Source: Leptolyngbya subtilissima AS-A7
Lineage (GTDB): Bacteria; Cyanobacteriota; Cyanobacteriia; Phormidesmidales; Phormidesmidaceae
Reading direction: 5' to 3'
Assembly: GCF_039962255.1 (NCBI RefSeq)
Contig: NZ_JAMPKY010000010.1
Location: 1 to 64,000, forward strand
Length of the DNA: 64,000 bases
Part shown: positions 1-7,942 of the stretch, piece after piece
How positions within the stretch are numbered: the stretch's first letter is position 1
Layout of the letters: every line of letters starts with the position of its first letter
The notes under the pieces: generated by a model
The model's input: the letters and a program-made list of their open reading frames with translations, nothing else
What the model was told of the DNA's origin: nothing
The model's database searches: none
Program-made: the position numbers and the translations under genes

Positions 1-128
1 CCTGGCGATTTTTCGAGCTATTGACCAATGGCAGAACGGTGACCTGGACTAAATCTCGGTTTCTAAAACCGGGGAGACATCGGTCTACCGTCCCGCTGCT
101 TAAGATACAAGGGTGTAGCTTGCTTCCC

Positions 129-158
129 GTAGGGTGGGCCACAGACGTGGGACGCACC
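129..158. repeat. REP-like GTAGGGTGGGC element
   Basis: The stretch begins GTAGGGTGGGCC and ends in CGCACCCA. It resembles the GTAGGGTG core of the REP elements at 1005, 1085, 1814 and 4961. The inverted half is imperfect, so this is probably a diverged copy. Confidence 0.45.
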
Positions 159-167
159 CAATGGCAT

Positions 168-197
168 GCCCCCCAAATCTCAAAGGATTTGAGGGGC
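168..197 (-). terminator. Strong hairpin downstream of the 230-607 gene
   Basis: The arms GCCCC plus CAAATC (168-172, 174-179) pair with GATTTG plus GGGGC (186-191, 193-197), with one C-A mismatch and a 6-nt loop. It lies about 30 nt past the stop codon of the minus-strand gene ending at 230, where a terminator would sit. No U-run follows on the minus strand, so it could equally be a processing or stability hairpin. Confidence 0.45.
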
Positions 198-229
198 AGC
201 GGTTTGGACCAAAATAAGTGACTAAATGA

Positions 230-607
230 CTACGCAGCCGATCGCCGGGGACGCTTGCGCTCAGACTTTTTCTTGTAGCCGATGGCCTGGGCCTCGTTGC
301 TGTCGGAGCCGTAGACGCCGCACACCAGTTCTTTCATAGCCAGCACGTTTTGGTGGAACTGCCACTCGGCCAGGCGGGCCTTGTCGGCGGCGGCTTTGGC
401 GCGCACCATGATCGCAGCCTCTTCGTCCTGGGCGGCCATCATCTCGGCGTAGCTTTTCTGGAGCCCTTCGAGGGTGGTCTTGGGGCGGGCGGAGGTGTAG
501 TCGGCGATGGTGCGCGCACCGCGCAGGGAAGCAACATCTTGATGGGAAGCAACATCTTGATCGAGGTAGTCGGGCCGCAAACGGCGGGTGGTATCGGTGC
601 TGAGCAT
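230..607 (-). CDS. Small conserved hypothetical protein (125 aa)
   Basis: The function is not recognised. The protein is charged and mostly helical, rich in Ala, Glu and Lys, and ends in a basic tail (KKKSERKRP) preceded by YGSDSNEAQAIGYK. The start chosen is ATG at 607. An in-frame extension to 928 only reads through the 21-bp repeat array and looks non-coding. An 18-bp perfect tandem duplication (526-543 and 544-561) gives the repeated residues QDVAS near the N-terminus, probably a recent insertion. The gene stands alone, with repeats upstream and a hairpin downstream. No signal peptide or membrane segment is seen. Confidence 0.7.
   Translation of the reverse strand: MLSTDTTRRLRPDYLDQDVASHQDVASLRGARTIADYTSARPKTTLEGLQKSYAEMMAAQDEEAAIMVRAKAAADKARLAEWQFHQNVLAMKELVCGVYGSDSNEAQAIGYKKKSERKRPRRSAA
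526..561. repeat. Perfect 18-bp tandem duplication inside a gene
   Basis: The unit GGGAAGCAACATCTTGAT occurs twice with no spacer (526-543, 544-561). It keeps the reading frame of the minus-strand gene and adds six residues. Confidence 0.9.
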
Positions 608-816
608 GGGTGTAGTGCTCCTTGATGCCAATACAAAAGGGTGGTTAAAGCATCGGGGTGGCGGTAGGGCTGGGGAGGCTTGCCTGTCGCTCAGGGCAAT
701 GTGCCCGCTGCGATCGCCGACCCGGAAAAAACGGCGCAGCTTTATGAAAAAGATATGGACAGGCGCTGCTGAATGAAGTAGCGATGATGGTGAAGCATAA
801 CCACCCCCGTACTTAC

Positions 817-963
817 TTGTTACCGGCATGCGATTGTCTGTTACCGGGGTGCGATTGTTTGTTGCCGGAGCGCGATTGCTTGTTACCGAGGTGCGATTGC
901 TTGTTACCGAGGTGCGATTGTTAATCACTGGGATGCGATTGTTTGTTACCAGGTCGCGATTGC
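817..963. repeat. Array of seven 21-bp direct repeats
   Basis: Seven contiguous units start at 817, 838, 859, 880, 901, 922 and 943. The consensus is TTGTTACCGGGGTGCGATTG plus a pyrimidine. Units 4 and 5 differ only at the last base; unit 6 is the most diverged. There are no spacers, so it is not a CRISPR array. The 21-bp period is two helical turns, putting every copy on the same DNA face, as in iterons or protein-binding arrays. A simple minisatellite is the alternative. Confidence 0.9.
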
Positions 964-1004
964 TTCATGTGTCTGGTGCCCATGCTCTGCCTGGGTATCA
1001 AGCT

Positions 1005-1025
1005 GTAGGGTGGGCATCGCCCACC
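1005..1025. repeat. REP-like palindrome GTAGGGTGGGC..GCCCACC
   Basis: GGTGGGC at the left pairs with GCCCACC at the right around a short loop. The leading GTAG is shared with the REP copies flanking the transposase gene at 1297. Confidence 0.7.
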
Positions 1026-1084
1026 TTTGACCTACGCGATCGCAAGATAAATCAAACTTTGCCCAAAGACCTGATTTTTTATTG

Positions 1085-1115
1085 AGTAGGGTGCATTCGC
1101 GCAGCAATGCACCAC
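1085..1115. repeat. REP element, left copy flanking the RAYT gene
   Basis: This 31-bp sequence carries GGTGCATT and AATGCACC arms (1090-1097 and 1106-1113) preceded by AGTAG. Its exact reverse complement lies at 1814-1844 on the other side of the transposase gene, so the gene is bracketed by inverted REPs. Confidence 0.9.
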
Positions 1116-1296
1116 CACTCCCGCCACCCACCAATCTCCCCCGCAGACAAAACCACCCAAATTTGGTGCGATCGCCTCCGATAATGCCCATTGCGCTGAG
1201 GTGTGACATCGCCTCCGAAGTAATACACAACCTGCCCCCGCCCAAGATCCCGACCACAACGCGGGCACCCTAAGCGAAATTCTTCGCCTCACGTTA

Positions 1297-1782
1297 ATGC
1301 CCAATTACCGACGCCTATACCGATCTGGCGGTAGCTATTTTTTTACTCACGTTACCTATCAGCGCCACCCCTGGCTTTGCACTGAGCTTGGCCGACAAGC
1401 CCTGCGAGAAGCCATCATTGCCGTACGCCGAAAACACCCCTTCGCGATCGACGCCTTTGTGCTGTTGCCTGATCATTTTCACTGCATTTTGACGCTGCCA
1501 GAAATCGATGCCGACTATGCCAAACGCTGGCGCTTGATCAAGCTCATGGTGACGAAAGCCTGCGCCAAGGATCTGGCGCTGCCATTGGGGAAAAGCGCAT
1601 CGGGGGAACGTCGGGGGGAGGGGAATTTATGGCAGCGGCGCTATTGGGAGCATGCTATTCGGAATGAGCGAGATTTCGTGAACCATTGTGAGTACATTCA
1701 TTTCAACCCTGTGAAGCATGGGTTGGTGAAGAGCCCGAGGGATTGGGCGTATTCGAGTGTGCATCGATATTTGCGGGAATAG
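1297..1782 (+). CDS. REP-associated tyrosine transposase (RAYT, IS200-like)
   Basis: The 161-residue protein belongs to the Y1/HUH single-strand transposase family in its REP-associated branch. The HUH motif is the HFH in LLPDHFHCI (about residue 60). The C-terminal catalytic-tyrosine region is NHCEYIHFNPVKHGL (about 130-145), followed by AYSS, typical of RAYTs. The N-terminus YRRLYRSGGSYFFT is also characteristic. RAYTs are single-copy domesticated transposases thought to mobilise REP palindromes. Here the gene lies between two exact inverted 31-bp REPs (1085-1115, 1814-1844), and another REP pair lies at 4961-5100. The start is ATG at 1297. Length is normal and no disruption is seen, so it is probably active. 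Confidence 0.93.
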   Translation: MPNYRRLYRSGGSYFFTHVTYQRHPWLCTELGRQALREAIIAVRRKHPFAIDAFVLLPDHFHCILTLPEIDADYAKRWRLIKLMVTKACAKDLALPLGKSASGERRGEGNLWQRRYWEHAIRNERDFVNHCEYIHFNPVKHGLVKSPRDWAYSSVHRYLRE

Positions 1783-1813
1783 GAATGGTGGGGTGTTCGG
1801 TGTTGCTTGGGGA

Positions 1814-1844
1814 GTGGTGCATTGCTGCGCGAATGCACCCTACT
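1814..1844. repeat. REP element, right copy flanking the RAYT gene
   Basis: Exact reverse complement of 1085-1115 over 31 bp. It lies just past the transposase stop and ahead of the STAND two-gene unit. Confidence 0.9.
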
Positions 1845-1909
1845 ATGGGCTGTCACACGAAAAATCTGCTAGAAAGGGGTGGCATTGAAAGTTTTACAAG
1901 GTTGAACCG

Positions 1910-2374
1910 GTGGTAGAACCAGTAACTATTACAGCAGCAGTGATTGTAGGGTTAGCGATCACAAAATTTACAGAGGGCGCAGCGAGTGAGGCTGGGAAGA
2001 AGTTGGTAAATCAGCTCTGGGAAACCATTGCCAATCGTTTTAAGGGGCGCAAGAATGCCGCTACTGCCCTTGCTCAACTTGAAGCCAACCAAGGACAAGC
2101 GCCAGAAGCCGAGGCCAACTTGGTGCGGGTGCTGGACGGGGAGATATTTGAAGATGACGACTTTCGCAACGAGTTGGAGCAAATCGTTAAGCAAATTCAA
2201 ACCGAAGCACCAACGCGGCTACAGGATGTGTTGGTGGGCATAAAAGCGCGCAATATTCGTGCTAAAGATGTAACCGCAGAAGTCAAATCTGGTGAAGCGA
2301 CTCATCAAAGAGTGGCTTCCACTTTAGAGGCAACTGAGGATGTAGATCTAGGTAATGTGTCGGCGAAGCAGTAA
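1910..2374 (+). CDS. Putative membrane-targeting effector partner of the STAND protein (Bell-like)
   Basis: The 154-residue protein starts at GTG 1910 with AAGG 9-12 nt upstream. A hydrophobic N-terminal helix (about 4-20, VTITAAVIVGLAIT) is followed by a helical domain to about residue 110. The C-terminal 40 residues hold two short motifs, NIRAKDVTAEVKS (115-127) and DVDLGNVSAKQ (144-154). Both resemble residues 19-31 of the next gene product, encoded 9 nt downstream. A hydrophobic-helix domain plus C-terminal motif, beside an NLR with the same motif at its N-terminus, is the layout of bacterial amyloid-signalling cell-death effectors (Bell/HeLo-like). The family assignment is inference. It could instead be an uncharacterised STAND accessory protein. 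Confidence 0.6.
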   Translation: MVEPVTITAAVIVGLAITKFTEGAASEAGKKLVNQLWETIANRFKGRKNAATALAQLEANQGQAPEAEANLVRVLDGEIFEDDDFRNELEQIVKQIQTEAPTRLQDVLVGIKARNIRAKDVTAEVKSGEATHQRVASTLEATEDVDLGNVSAKQ

Positions 2375-2476
2375 GAAAAGCCGATGGTGAGCCCCGACAA
2401 GTCTCAAGAAGTTCTTAAGGATTTAAGTGCGGGTCGAGATATCTCCATAGGGGATGTCTCGGTTGAGATGAAGTCG
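2252..2476 (+). other. Shared short motif spanning effector C-terminus and STAND N-terminus
   Basis: The effector encodes IRAKDVTAEVKS (residues 116-127) and DVDLGNVS (144-151). The STAND protein encodes DISIGDVSVEMKS (19-31). Aligned, they share I, D, V, E, K, S and the D-[IV]-x-[IL]-G-[DN]-V-S pattern. This fits homotypic amyloid-type motifs that link adjacent NLR and effector proteins. The similarity was judged by eye. Confidence 0.5.
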
Positions 2477-4951
2477 TACATCGGTCCCCAGGAAATTATT
2501 GTGTCTGGGGTAGGAGAGTCGCCGCCAAATTTTGAAGCGACCTGGGTAAATCGCGAGGCCGTGCAGGTTGAGTTGCGGAATCGCCTGACCCGCGACCCAG
2601 TGACCGAAATCGTGGCGGTGGGGGGCTTTGGCAAATCTTGGCTGGCAGCCTGGGCCTATGCTGAATTAGCAACAGACTTTGACAAGCGGTTGTGGGTCAA
2701 CTTTCGACGAGAGCTGTGGCAAGCTTACGGATTCGATCGTTTTGCCCGCTGGATCTTGCAAGAAATTGGCTTCCCGCAAAAAGACCCTGCTGCAAAAGAA
2801 GATCTGCTGCTGCGGGAGTTAACCTACCGGCTCAACGACCAAAACCGCCCGGTCAAAACCCTGGTGGTAATGGACAATGTGGAATCTTTGCGGCAGTCTA
2901 CCGATTGGCCCTGGTTTGAGCAATTTCTGCAAACTTGGGCGAGGCAGGGACAATGCAGTCGCTTGTTGGTGACGACGCGACCAGCATCTATCACATCGAT
3001 GTCCTTTGAGCTAAGTGGGCTGTCGTTGACTGAAGGCACAGCTTTTTTACAGCGAGAAGGGTTAACCGGAGATTGCATTGCTGAGCTGGTTGAGCTGGCC
3101 GATGGGCATCCCCTATTGCTTAACCTGGCGGCGGCCTGGGTGCGACAAACTCCAGGAGCCAAGGTGGATGACTCAGCCGTGACCTTCTTTAGCCAACTGT
3201 TTGAGCCGTACCGGAGAGACGCTACCAGTCTGGCTGAAGCTAAGGTAGAGCTAATTTTTGAACAGGTGTTTGAGGCATTGCCCGAACCCTGGAAAGACAT
3301 GTTGTTGCGGGTATCGGTCTATCGGCTACCGTTTGACCTAGCCATGGCCCAGGCGATGGAAGAAACGGTAACGTTAGAAGACTTACAGGGTTTGGTAGCT
3401 CAGGCGCTTTTAGTGAAGGAAGATCAGCGCTTTACCCTACATGCCCTAATTGCAGAATTAGTACAAGATTGGGTTTCGGACACAGTAAAAAAAGAGGCTC
3501 ACGAGCAGGCTATTGCCTACTACCAAGCCCATTACCGATCCTGGGATGGTGCTATTGCCAGTTGTCAAGAAGAATTAGAGGCCTTTTACCATGCCGTTGA
3601 ACTAGGACAATATGGTTGGGCGTATAAAGTTCTTGATCGCTGTGCTGATTTACTGCAAAGAGCAGGATACTGGCGCGATTTGGTGCCTATTTGCCAGATG
3701 CTGACTCAGCATTGGCAACCTGAAAGTGAAAAGGAAACCCAGGATTTGGGTTGGGTATGGAATCAACTCGCTGGTCTGCATCTGAATCTAGGAGATTATC
3801 AATTAGCTGTCGAGATCTATCAACGAGCCAAAGTCCTATTTACATCTATTGCCTACAGAGATGGCGAAGCCGCCGTCCTGGGCAATCTGGGCAATGCTTA
3901 CCGTTCTCTGGGGCAATACCAGCAGGCAATTAAGTTCCACCAGCAGCACCATGACATTGCGCGAGAAACCGGCAATCGTGGTAGCGAAGCCGCATCCCTA
4001 AGCAATCTGGGCGCTGTTTACCAGTTTCTGGGGCAATACCAGCGGGCGATTGAGTTCTTGCAACAATCCTTGGTAATTGCGCGAGAAATCGGTGCTCGCG
4101 GTAGTGAAGCCGCATCTCTGTGCAATCTGGGTGTTGCCTATCGTTCTCTGAGGCAATACCAGCAGGCGATTGAGTTCTTGCAGCAATCCTTAGTGATTGC
4201 GCGAGAAATCGGTGATCGCTGTGGCGAAGCCAAATCCTTAGGTAATTTGGGCAATGCTTACCAGTCTCTGGGGCAATACCAGCAGGCGATTGAGTTCTTC
4301 CAACAATCCTTGGTAATTGCGAGAGAAATTGGTGATCGCGATAGCGAAGCTGCATCTATAGGCAATTTGGGCAGTGCCTACCAATCTCTGGGGCAATACC
4401 AACGGGCGATTGAGTTCCACCAGCAGCAACATGACATTGCGCGAGAAATTGATGATCGTGGTGGCAAAGCCAAATCCCTGAGCAATTTGGGCGTTGCCTA
4501 CCAGTTTCTCGGGCAATACCAGCAGGCTATCAAGTTCTATCAGCAGGCATTGAAAATCAAGCGAGAAATTGGCGATCGTGGTAGTGAAGCCAGCTCCCAT
4601 TGGAGTTTAGCTAATGCTTACCAGCAGCGCGGACGTCTCAAGCTCGCTATGGAGCATCGGCGTCAGGCATATCGCGCCTGGCACGATATGCAGCTACCCC
4701 TAGCCGCAGCTCCCTTTCCAAATTGGACGAAAAATATAATTCAGAACCTGAGTGATGACTGGGCAGAACAGCAGATCGCTAATGAAAAAAGGATGGAGTG
4801 GTTGTTTCTACCACTGGGCTATTTCCTCTTCATTCTCCGCACAGCGTTTTCACCGCTTATCTGGCTCCAAAAACGTTTGAAGGTACATCCATTGATGTTC
4901 TGGTTTGCCTTGGGTGTTGCCCTCGTTCTGCTTGTGGCCTGGCTGCGATAG
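2384..4951 (+). CDS. STAND/NB-ARC ATPase with TPR sensor repeats and C-terminal membrane segments
   Basis: The 855-residue protein is a STAND signal-transduction ATPase. Walker A is VGGFGKS (79-85), Walker B TLVVMD (159-164), the sensor strand RLLVTTRP (193-200) and the ARC motif GHP (241-243). A linker to about 450 leads to eight TPR-type units, six of them near-identical 40-residue copies. Residues 795-855 hold two hydrophobic segments, so the protein is probably membrane-anchored by its C-terminus. In this superfamily the repeats bind a trigger and nucleotide-dependent oligomerisation fires an effector. No effector domain is fused here; the gene at 1910 is the likely partner. The pair sits between REP elements. 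A role in defence or programmed cell death is inferred. Confidence 0.88.
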   Translation: MVSPDKSQEVLKDLSAGRDISIGDVSVEMKSYIGPQEIIVSGVGESPPNFEATWVNREAVQVELRNRLTRDPVTEIVAVGGFGKSWLAAWAYAELATDFDKRLWVNFRRELWQAYGFDRFARWILQEIGFPQKDPAAKEDLLLRELTYRLNDQNRPVKTLVVMDNVESLRQSTDWPWFEQFLQTWARQGQCSRLLVTTRPASITSMSFELSGLSLTEGTAFLQREGLTGDCIAELVELADGHPLLLNLAAAWVRQTPGAKVDDSAVTFFSQLFEPYRRDATSLAEAKVELIFEQVFEALPEPWKDMLLRVSVYRLPFDLAMAQAMEETVTLEDLQGLVAQALLVKEDQRFTLHALIAELVQDWVSDTVKKEAHEQAIAYYQAHYRSWDGAIASCQEELEAFYHAVELGQYGWAYKVLDRCADLLQRAGYWRDLVPICQMLTQHWQPESEKETQDLGWVWNQLAGLHLNLGDYQLAVEIYQRAKVLFTSIAYRDGEAAVLGNLGNAYRSLGQYQQAIKFHQQHHDIARETGNRGSEAASLSNLGAVYQFLGQYQRAIEFLQQSLVIAREIGARGSEAASLCNLGVAYRSLRQYQQAIEFLQQSLVIAREIGDRCGEAKSLGNLGNAYQSLGQYQQAIEFFQQSLVIAREIGDRDSEAASIGNLGSAYQSLGQYQRAIEFHQQQHDIAREIDDRGGKAKSLSNLGVAYQFLGQYQQAIKFYQQALKIKREIGDRGSEASSHWSLANAYQQRGRLKLAMEHRRQAYRAWHDMQLPLAAAPFPNWTKNIIQNLSDDWAEQQIANEKRMEWLFLPLGYFLFILRTAFSPLIWLQKRLKVHPLMFWFALGVALVLLVAWLR
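3880..4600 (+). repeat. 120-bp near-identical coding repeats (TPR units)
   Basis: Six consecutive 120-bp units encode 40-residue TPRs of the type NLGNAYQSLGQYQQAI..AREIGDR. The phase is exact: each NLG(N/V/A)(A/V)Y segment recurs at 120-bp steps ending near 3900, 4020, 4140, 4260, 4380 and 4500. Flanking units are diverged. DNA-level similarity within a gene suggests recent unit duplication or gene conversion. Confidence 0.9.
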
Positions 4952-4960
4952 GCTCCACGC

Positions 4961-5100
4961 GTAGGGTGCATTCCCGGCCCACAAATTCGCGCAAAGCCCC
5001 ACAGATTCTGCCTTGGGGCCGCAATGCACTGCTCGCTATATGGAGCTACTCCTTCCAACTCTGCCTCTCTATGGTGCATTCGCGTAGCAATGCACCCTAC
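4961..5100. repeat. REPIN-like element (two inverted REPs)
   Basis: The element begins GTAGGGTGCA (4961-4970) and ends TGCACCCTAC (5091-5100). A complete palindrome, GGTGCATT..AATGCACC, lies at 5073-5096 and differs by one base from the copies beside the RAYT gene. Paired inverted REPs are the form expected for mobile REPINs. It fills most of the spacer between the STAND gene and recN. Confidence 0.8.
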
Positions 5101-5223
5101 GATATGACGAAAGCCTCAATCTAAGCAGCAGCCACCCTACTTCCCCACATTCAGAGGCGTATCGACAGTGGTTCCAATTAAAATACGTGAGTACTAGCTC
5201 ATTGCCCCTATGCTAACGACCCT

Positions 5224-6954
5224 ATGTTAACCGCCCTGCACATCGAGAACTTTGCCCTGATCGATCACCTCGATCTGCGGCTCGAGGCCGGGCTAAACGT
5301 GCTCACGGGCGAGACCGGAGCGGGCAAATCGATCATTCTCGACGCCATCGACGCGGCATTGGGGGGCAAGGCCAACCAGCGACTGGTGCGATCGGGCAGC
5401 CAAAAGGCTCTAGTAGAAGCCTCCTTTGACGTACCCAAAGAAATCCACACCTGGCTAGCCGAGCAGGAGTTTCCCGCCGCTGACGGTGCCCTAGTGCTGC
5501 GGCGAGAGCTGACCCTGGGCAAGACCCTGCGCAGCCGCTCATTTCTCAACGGCAGCCCCGCCACCCGACCCCAGCTCGAAGTGCTGCGGCAAAAGCTGGT
5601 CGAAATCACCGCCCAGGGGCAGACCGTGCAGCTCGGCTCCCCCGATCGCCAGCGCGAATGGCTCGACGGCTTTGGCGGTGCCCCCCTCGTCACCCAGCGC
5701 CAGCGAGTCGCCACCGCCTACGACGCAGCCGCCCAGGCCAAAAAACGGCTAGACACCCGCCGCAAAGCCGACCAGCAGCGCCGCGACCAGCTCGATCTGC
5801 TGCGCATGCACCGCCAAGACCTAGAGCAAGCCCAGCTCGACGACCCCCAAGAACTCGAAACCCTCGCCCAAGAGCACGATCGCCTCAACCACAGCGTTGA
5901 CCTGCAACAAAACAGCTACGCGGCCTACCAAATTCTCTACGAGAGCGATGCCGGCGAGAGCGCCTGCGCCGACCTGCTGGGCAAAGCCGAAGCCATCTTG
6001 ATCGACATGGAGCGCTACGACCCAGCCATCACCTCGATTTTGGGCATGGTCAGCGAAGCCCTCACCCAGATCGAAGAAGCTGGGCGCGCCATCAACGCCT
6101 ACGGAGCCAGCGTCGAAGCCGACCCCGATCGGCTCGAAGAAGTCGAAGAACGTATGCGCCAGCTCAAGGCCCTGTGCCGCCGCTTTAGCCGCACCCTGCC
6201 TGAGCTGGTGGCCTATCGCGACGAAGTCAACCAGGCCCTCGCCGAACTCTCAGGCGAAGGCCAATCCATCGAAGCCCTAGAGGCCGAGGTCGAGAAGACC
6301 CAGACCGCCTTGACGGAAGCCTGCGCCAAACTGACCCAGCTGCGCCAGGGCGTGGCCCAGAAGCTAGAGACGCGCCTGGTCGACGAACTCAAACCCCTGG
6401 CCATGGATCGGGTGCAGTTCGAGGTCGAACTCAAGCCCATTACCGCCACCGCCAACGGGGCCGACGGCATTCGGTTTTTGTTTAGCCCCAACCCAGGCGA
6501 GCCCCTGCAACCCCTGGCCGAGACCGCCTCGGGCGGTGAGATGAGCCGCTTTCTGCTGGCGCTGAAGGCTTGCTTTTCGCAAGTAGACCCGGTGGGCACG
6601 CTGGTGTTCGACGAGATCGACGTGGGGGTGTCGGGCCGGGTGGCCCAGGCGATCGCCGAAAAGCTCTACCAGCTCGGTCGCCAGCACCAGGTGCTCTGCG
6701 TCACCCACCAGCCCATGGTGGCGGCTCTGGCCGATGCCCACTTTCGAGTCGGTAAGCAGGTAGTCGAAGCCGCCCTGGCCAAGGGAGCCAAAGCAGGCGA
6801 GGCCGAGCGCACGGTGGTGCGGGTGCTGCCGCTGTCGCCCAGCGATCGCCGCGAAGAGCTGGCCCAGCTAGCCGGGGGCGAGTCGCACCAGCAATCCCTC
6901 TCCTTTGCTGAGGCGCTGCTATCTCAGGCCGACAGCATCCGCGAAAAACTGTAG
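5224..6954 (+). CDS. recN: DNA repair protein RecN
   Basis: The 576-residue SMC-like ATPase acts in double-strand-break repair and recombination. The N-terminus HIENFALIDHLDL leads into Walker A GETGAGKS (about 29-36). A long coiled-coil middle (about 150-370) is followed by the ABC signature SGGEMSRFLLALK (about 438-450) and Walker B LVFDEIDVGVSG. Length and domain order are normal. The start is ATG at 5224; another ATG 14 nt upstream is out of frame. The gene is convergent with the coiled-coil gene at 7012, and REP sequences separate it from the STAND unit. Confidence 0.97.
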   Translation: MLTALHIENFALIDHLDLRLEAGLNVLTGETGAGKSIILDAIDAALGGKANQRLVRSGSQKALVEASFDVPKEIHTWLAEQEFPAADGALVLRRELTLGKTLRSRSFLNGSPATRPQLEVLRQKLVEITAQGQTVQLGSPDRQREWLDGFGGAPLVTQRQRVATAYDAAAQAKKRLDTRRKADQQRRDQLDLLRMHRQDLEQAQLDDPQELETLAQEHDRLNHSVDLQQNSYAAYQILYESDAGESACADLLGKAEAILIDMERYDPAITSILGMVSEALTQIEEAGRAINAYGASVEADPDRLEEVEERMRQLKALCRRFSRTLPELVAYRDEVNQALAELSGEGQSIEALEAEVEKTQTALTEACAKLTQLRQGVAQKLETRLVDELKPLAMDRVQFEVELKPITATANGADGIRFLFSPNPGEPLQPLAETASGGEMSRFLLALKACFSQVDPVGTLVFDEIDVGVSGRVAQAIAEKLYQLGRQHQVLCVTHQPMVAALADAHFRVGKQVVEAALAKGAKAGEAERTVVRVLPLSPSDRREELAQLAGGESHQQSLSFAEALLSQADSIREKL

Positions 6955-7011
6955 CCGCCGGCAGGGGTAACGTAGACCCTACACCCAAAACCCTGCACCC
7001 TTATACCCTGT

Positions 7012-7869
7012 TCACCCCACGCTATCCAAATTCTGGTGCCAAAGCTGTTCCTGTAGCGCTTCGTTTTCTAGTTTGAGGGCGGTGGCTTGCTGCCTCAGGC
7101 CGTCGCGTTCGGCGGCGATCTCTTGGCAGCGGTACTTGAGGCTGGTTTGCTGATGAAACTGCTGGCCGAGCTGGTTATTCAGCTCGGCAATTTTTTGCCG
7201 CTGGGCTTCAACTATGGTTTTGAGGGCAATGGGGTCGTCATCTAGCGCCTCGGCTGCTGGTGGCAGGGCGAGGGGGTCGCTAGAAGCCTCGATGGGCTCG
7301 CCCATGCTCTGACTATCGCCTTTGGCGTAGGCCTGCATGCGGGCCAGGGTCACCTGATGGCGGGTAAGGGTGTTGTCGAGGTGCTGAACGTGCTGCTGGG
7401 CCGCCTGGAGCTGGCTGCTCAAGCTGACGGTGAGCGATCGCGCGATCATCACCTCAGAGTTCAAATCTAGGTCTTGGCCGGGGGCGCGGCCCATGGCCAA
7501 ACTCTGGTAGTAGTTCTTCAGCCGCACCAGGTAGTCTTGTACCTCAGCCTGGCCCTGGTGAATGCGCACCCGCAGGCGCTCTAGCTCAAGCTGCTGATCA
7601 ACTACTAGCCCTTTGACCCCCACCAACAACTGTTCAAACACCTGATGTTGCCACTCGTCCTTGGCATCCAGCTGCTGCTTGAGGTTGACAATAATTTTTT
7701 GCTGAACGTTTGAATATTCTTCGGTCTGGGCAAGGTGGGCCTGGAGCATCTGGTGGTTCTCCACCTGCTCCTGCATCTCTTCTATAGACTCTTTAGCTTG
7801 GTCAAGGGCCTGCTGCAACAAACAGACGCGCTGAACCAGCTTGAAGTCCAGCGAACTTTCCTGGAACAT
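7012..7869 (-). CDS. Coiled-coil hypothetical protein (285 aa)
   Basis: The function is not recognised. The soluble protein is almost entirely predicted helix, with heptad-rich, Gln- and Glu-rich stretches at about 10-115, 140-185 and 220-280. A short acidic linker rich in Pro and Ala (about 190-215) separates the last two. There is no signal peptide or membrane segment. The start at ATG 7869 is followed by FQESSLDFKLVQRVCLLQQAL. Two near-identical direct repeats lie upstream (7943-7981). Such single-gene coiled-coil proteins are common in cyanobacteria and mostly uncharacterised; structural or scaffolding roles are possible. Confidence 0.8.
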   Translation of the reverse strand: MFQESSLDFKLVQRVCLLQQALDQAKESIEEMQEQVENHQMLQAHLAQTEEYSNVQQKIIVNLKQQLDAKDEWQHQVFEQLLVGVKGLVVDQQLELERLRVRIHQGQAEVQDYLVRLKNYYQSLAMGRAPGQDLDLNSEVMIARSLTVSLSSQLQAAQQHVQHLDNTLTRHQVTLARMQAYAKGDSQSMGEPIEASSDPLALPPAAEALDDDPIALKTIVEAQRQKIAELNNQLGQQFHQQTSLKYRCQEIAAERDGLRQQATALKLENEALQEQLWHQNLDSVG

Positions 7870-7942
7870 GGCGAAACCGATGAAGAGGAACTCGGGGCAA
7901 GGTGACGACCTGGAGGGAACGACCGACAGACGGACGAGCGCT

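Noticed and set aside
608..928. N-terminal extension of the gene at 230-607 through the 21-bp repeats
   Set aside because: The extension only translates the repeat array and spacer; the ATG at 607 starts the conserved part.
817..963. CRISPR array
   Set aside because: The 21-bp units are contiguous with no spacers and no cas genes are near.
946..1304. Several open frames in the REP region
   Set aside because: They lie across palindromic repeats, have no protein character and overlap each other on both strands.
3880..4600. CRISPR-like or mobile repeats
   Set aside because: The 120-bp periodicity is coding TPR units in one frame.
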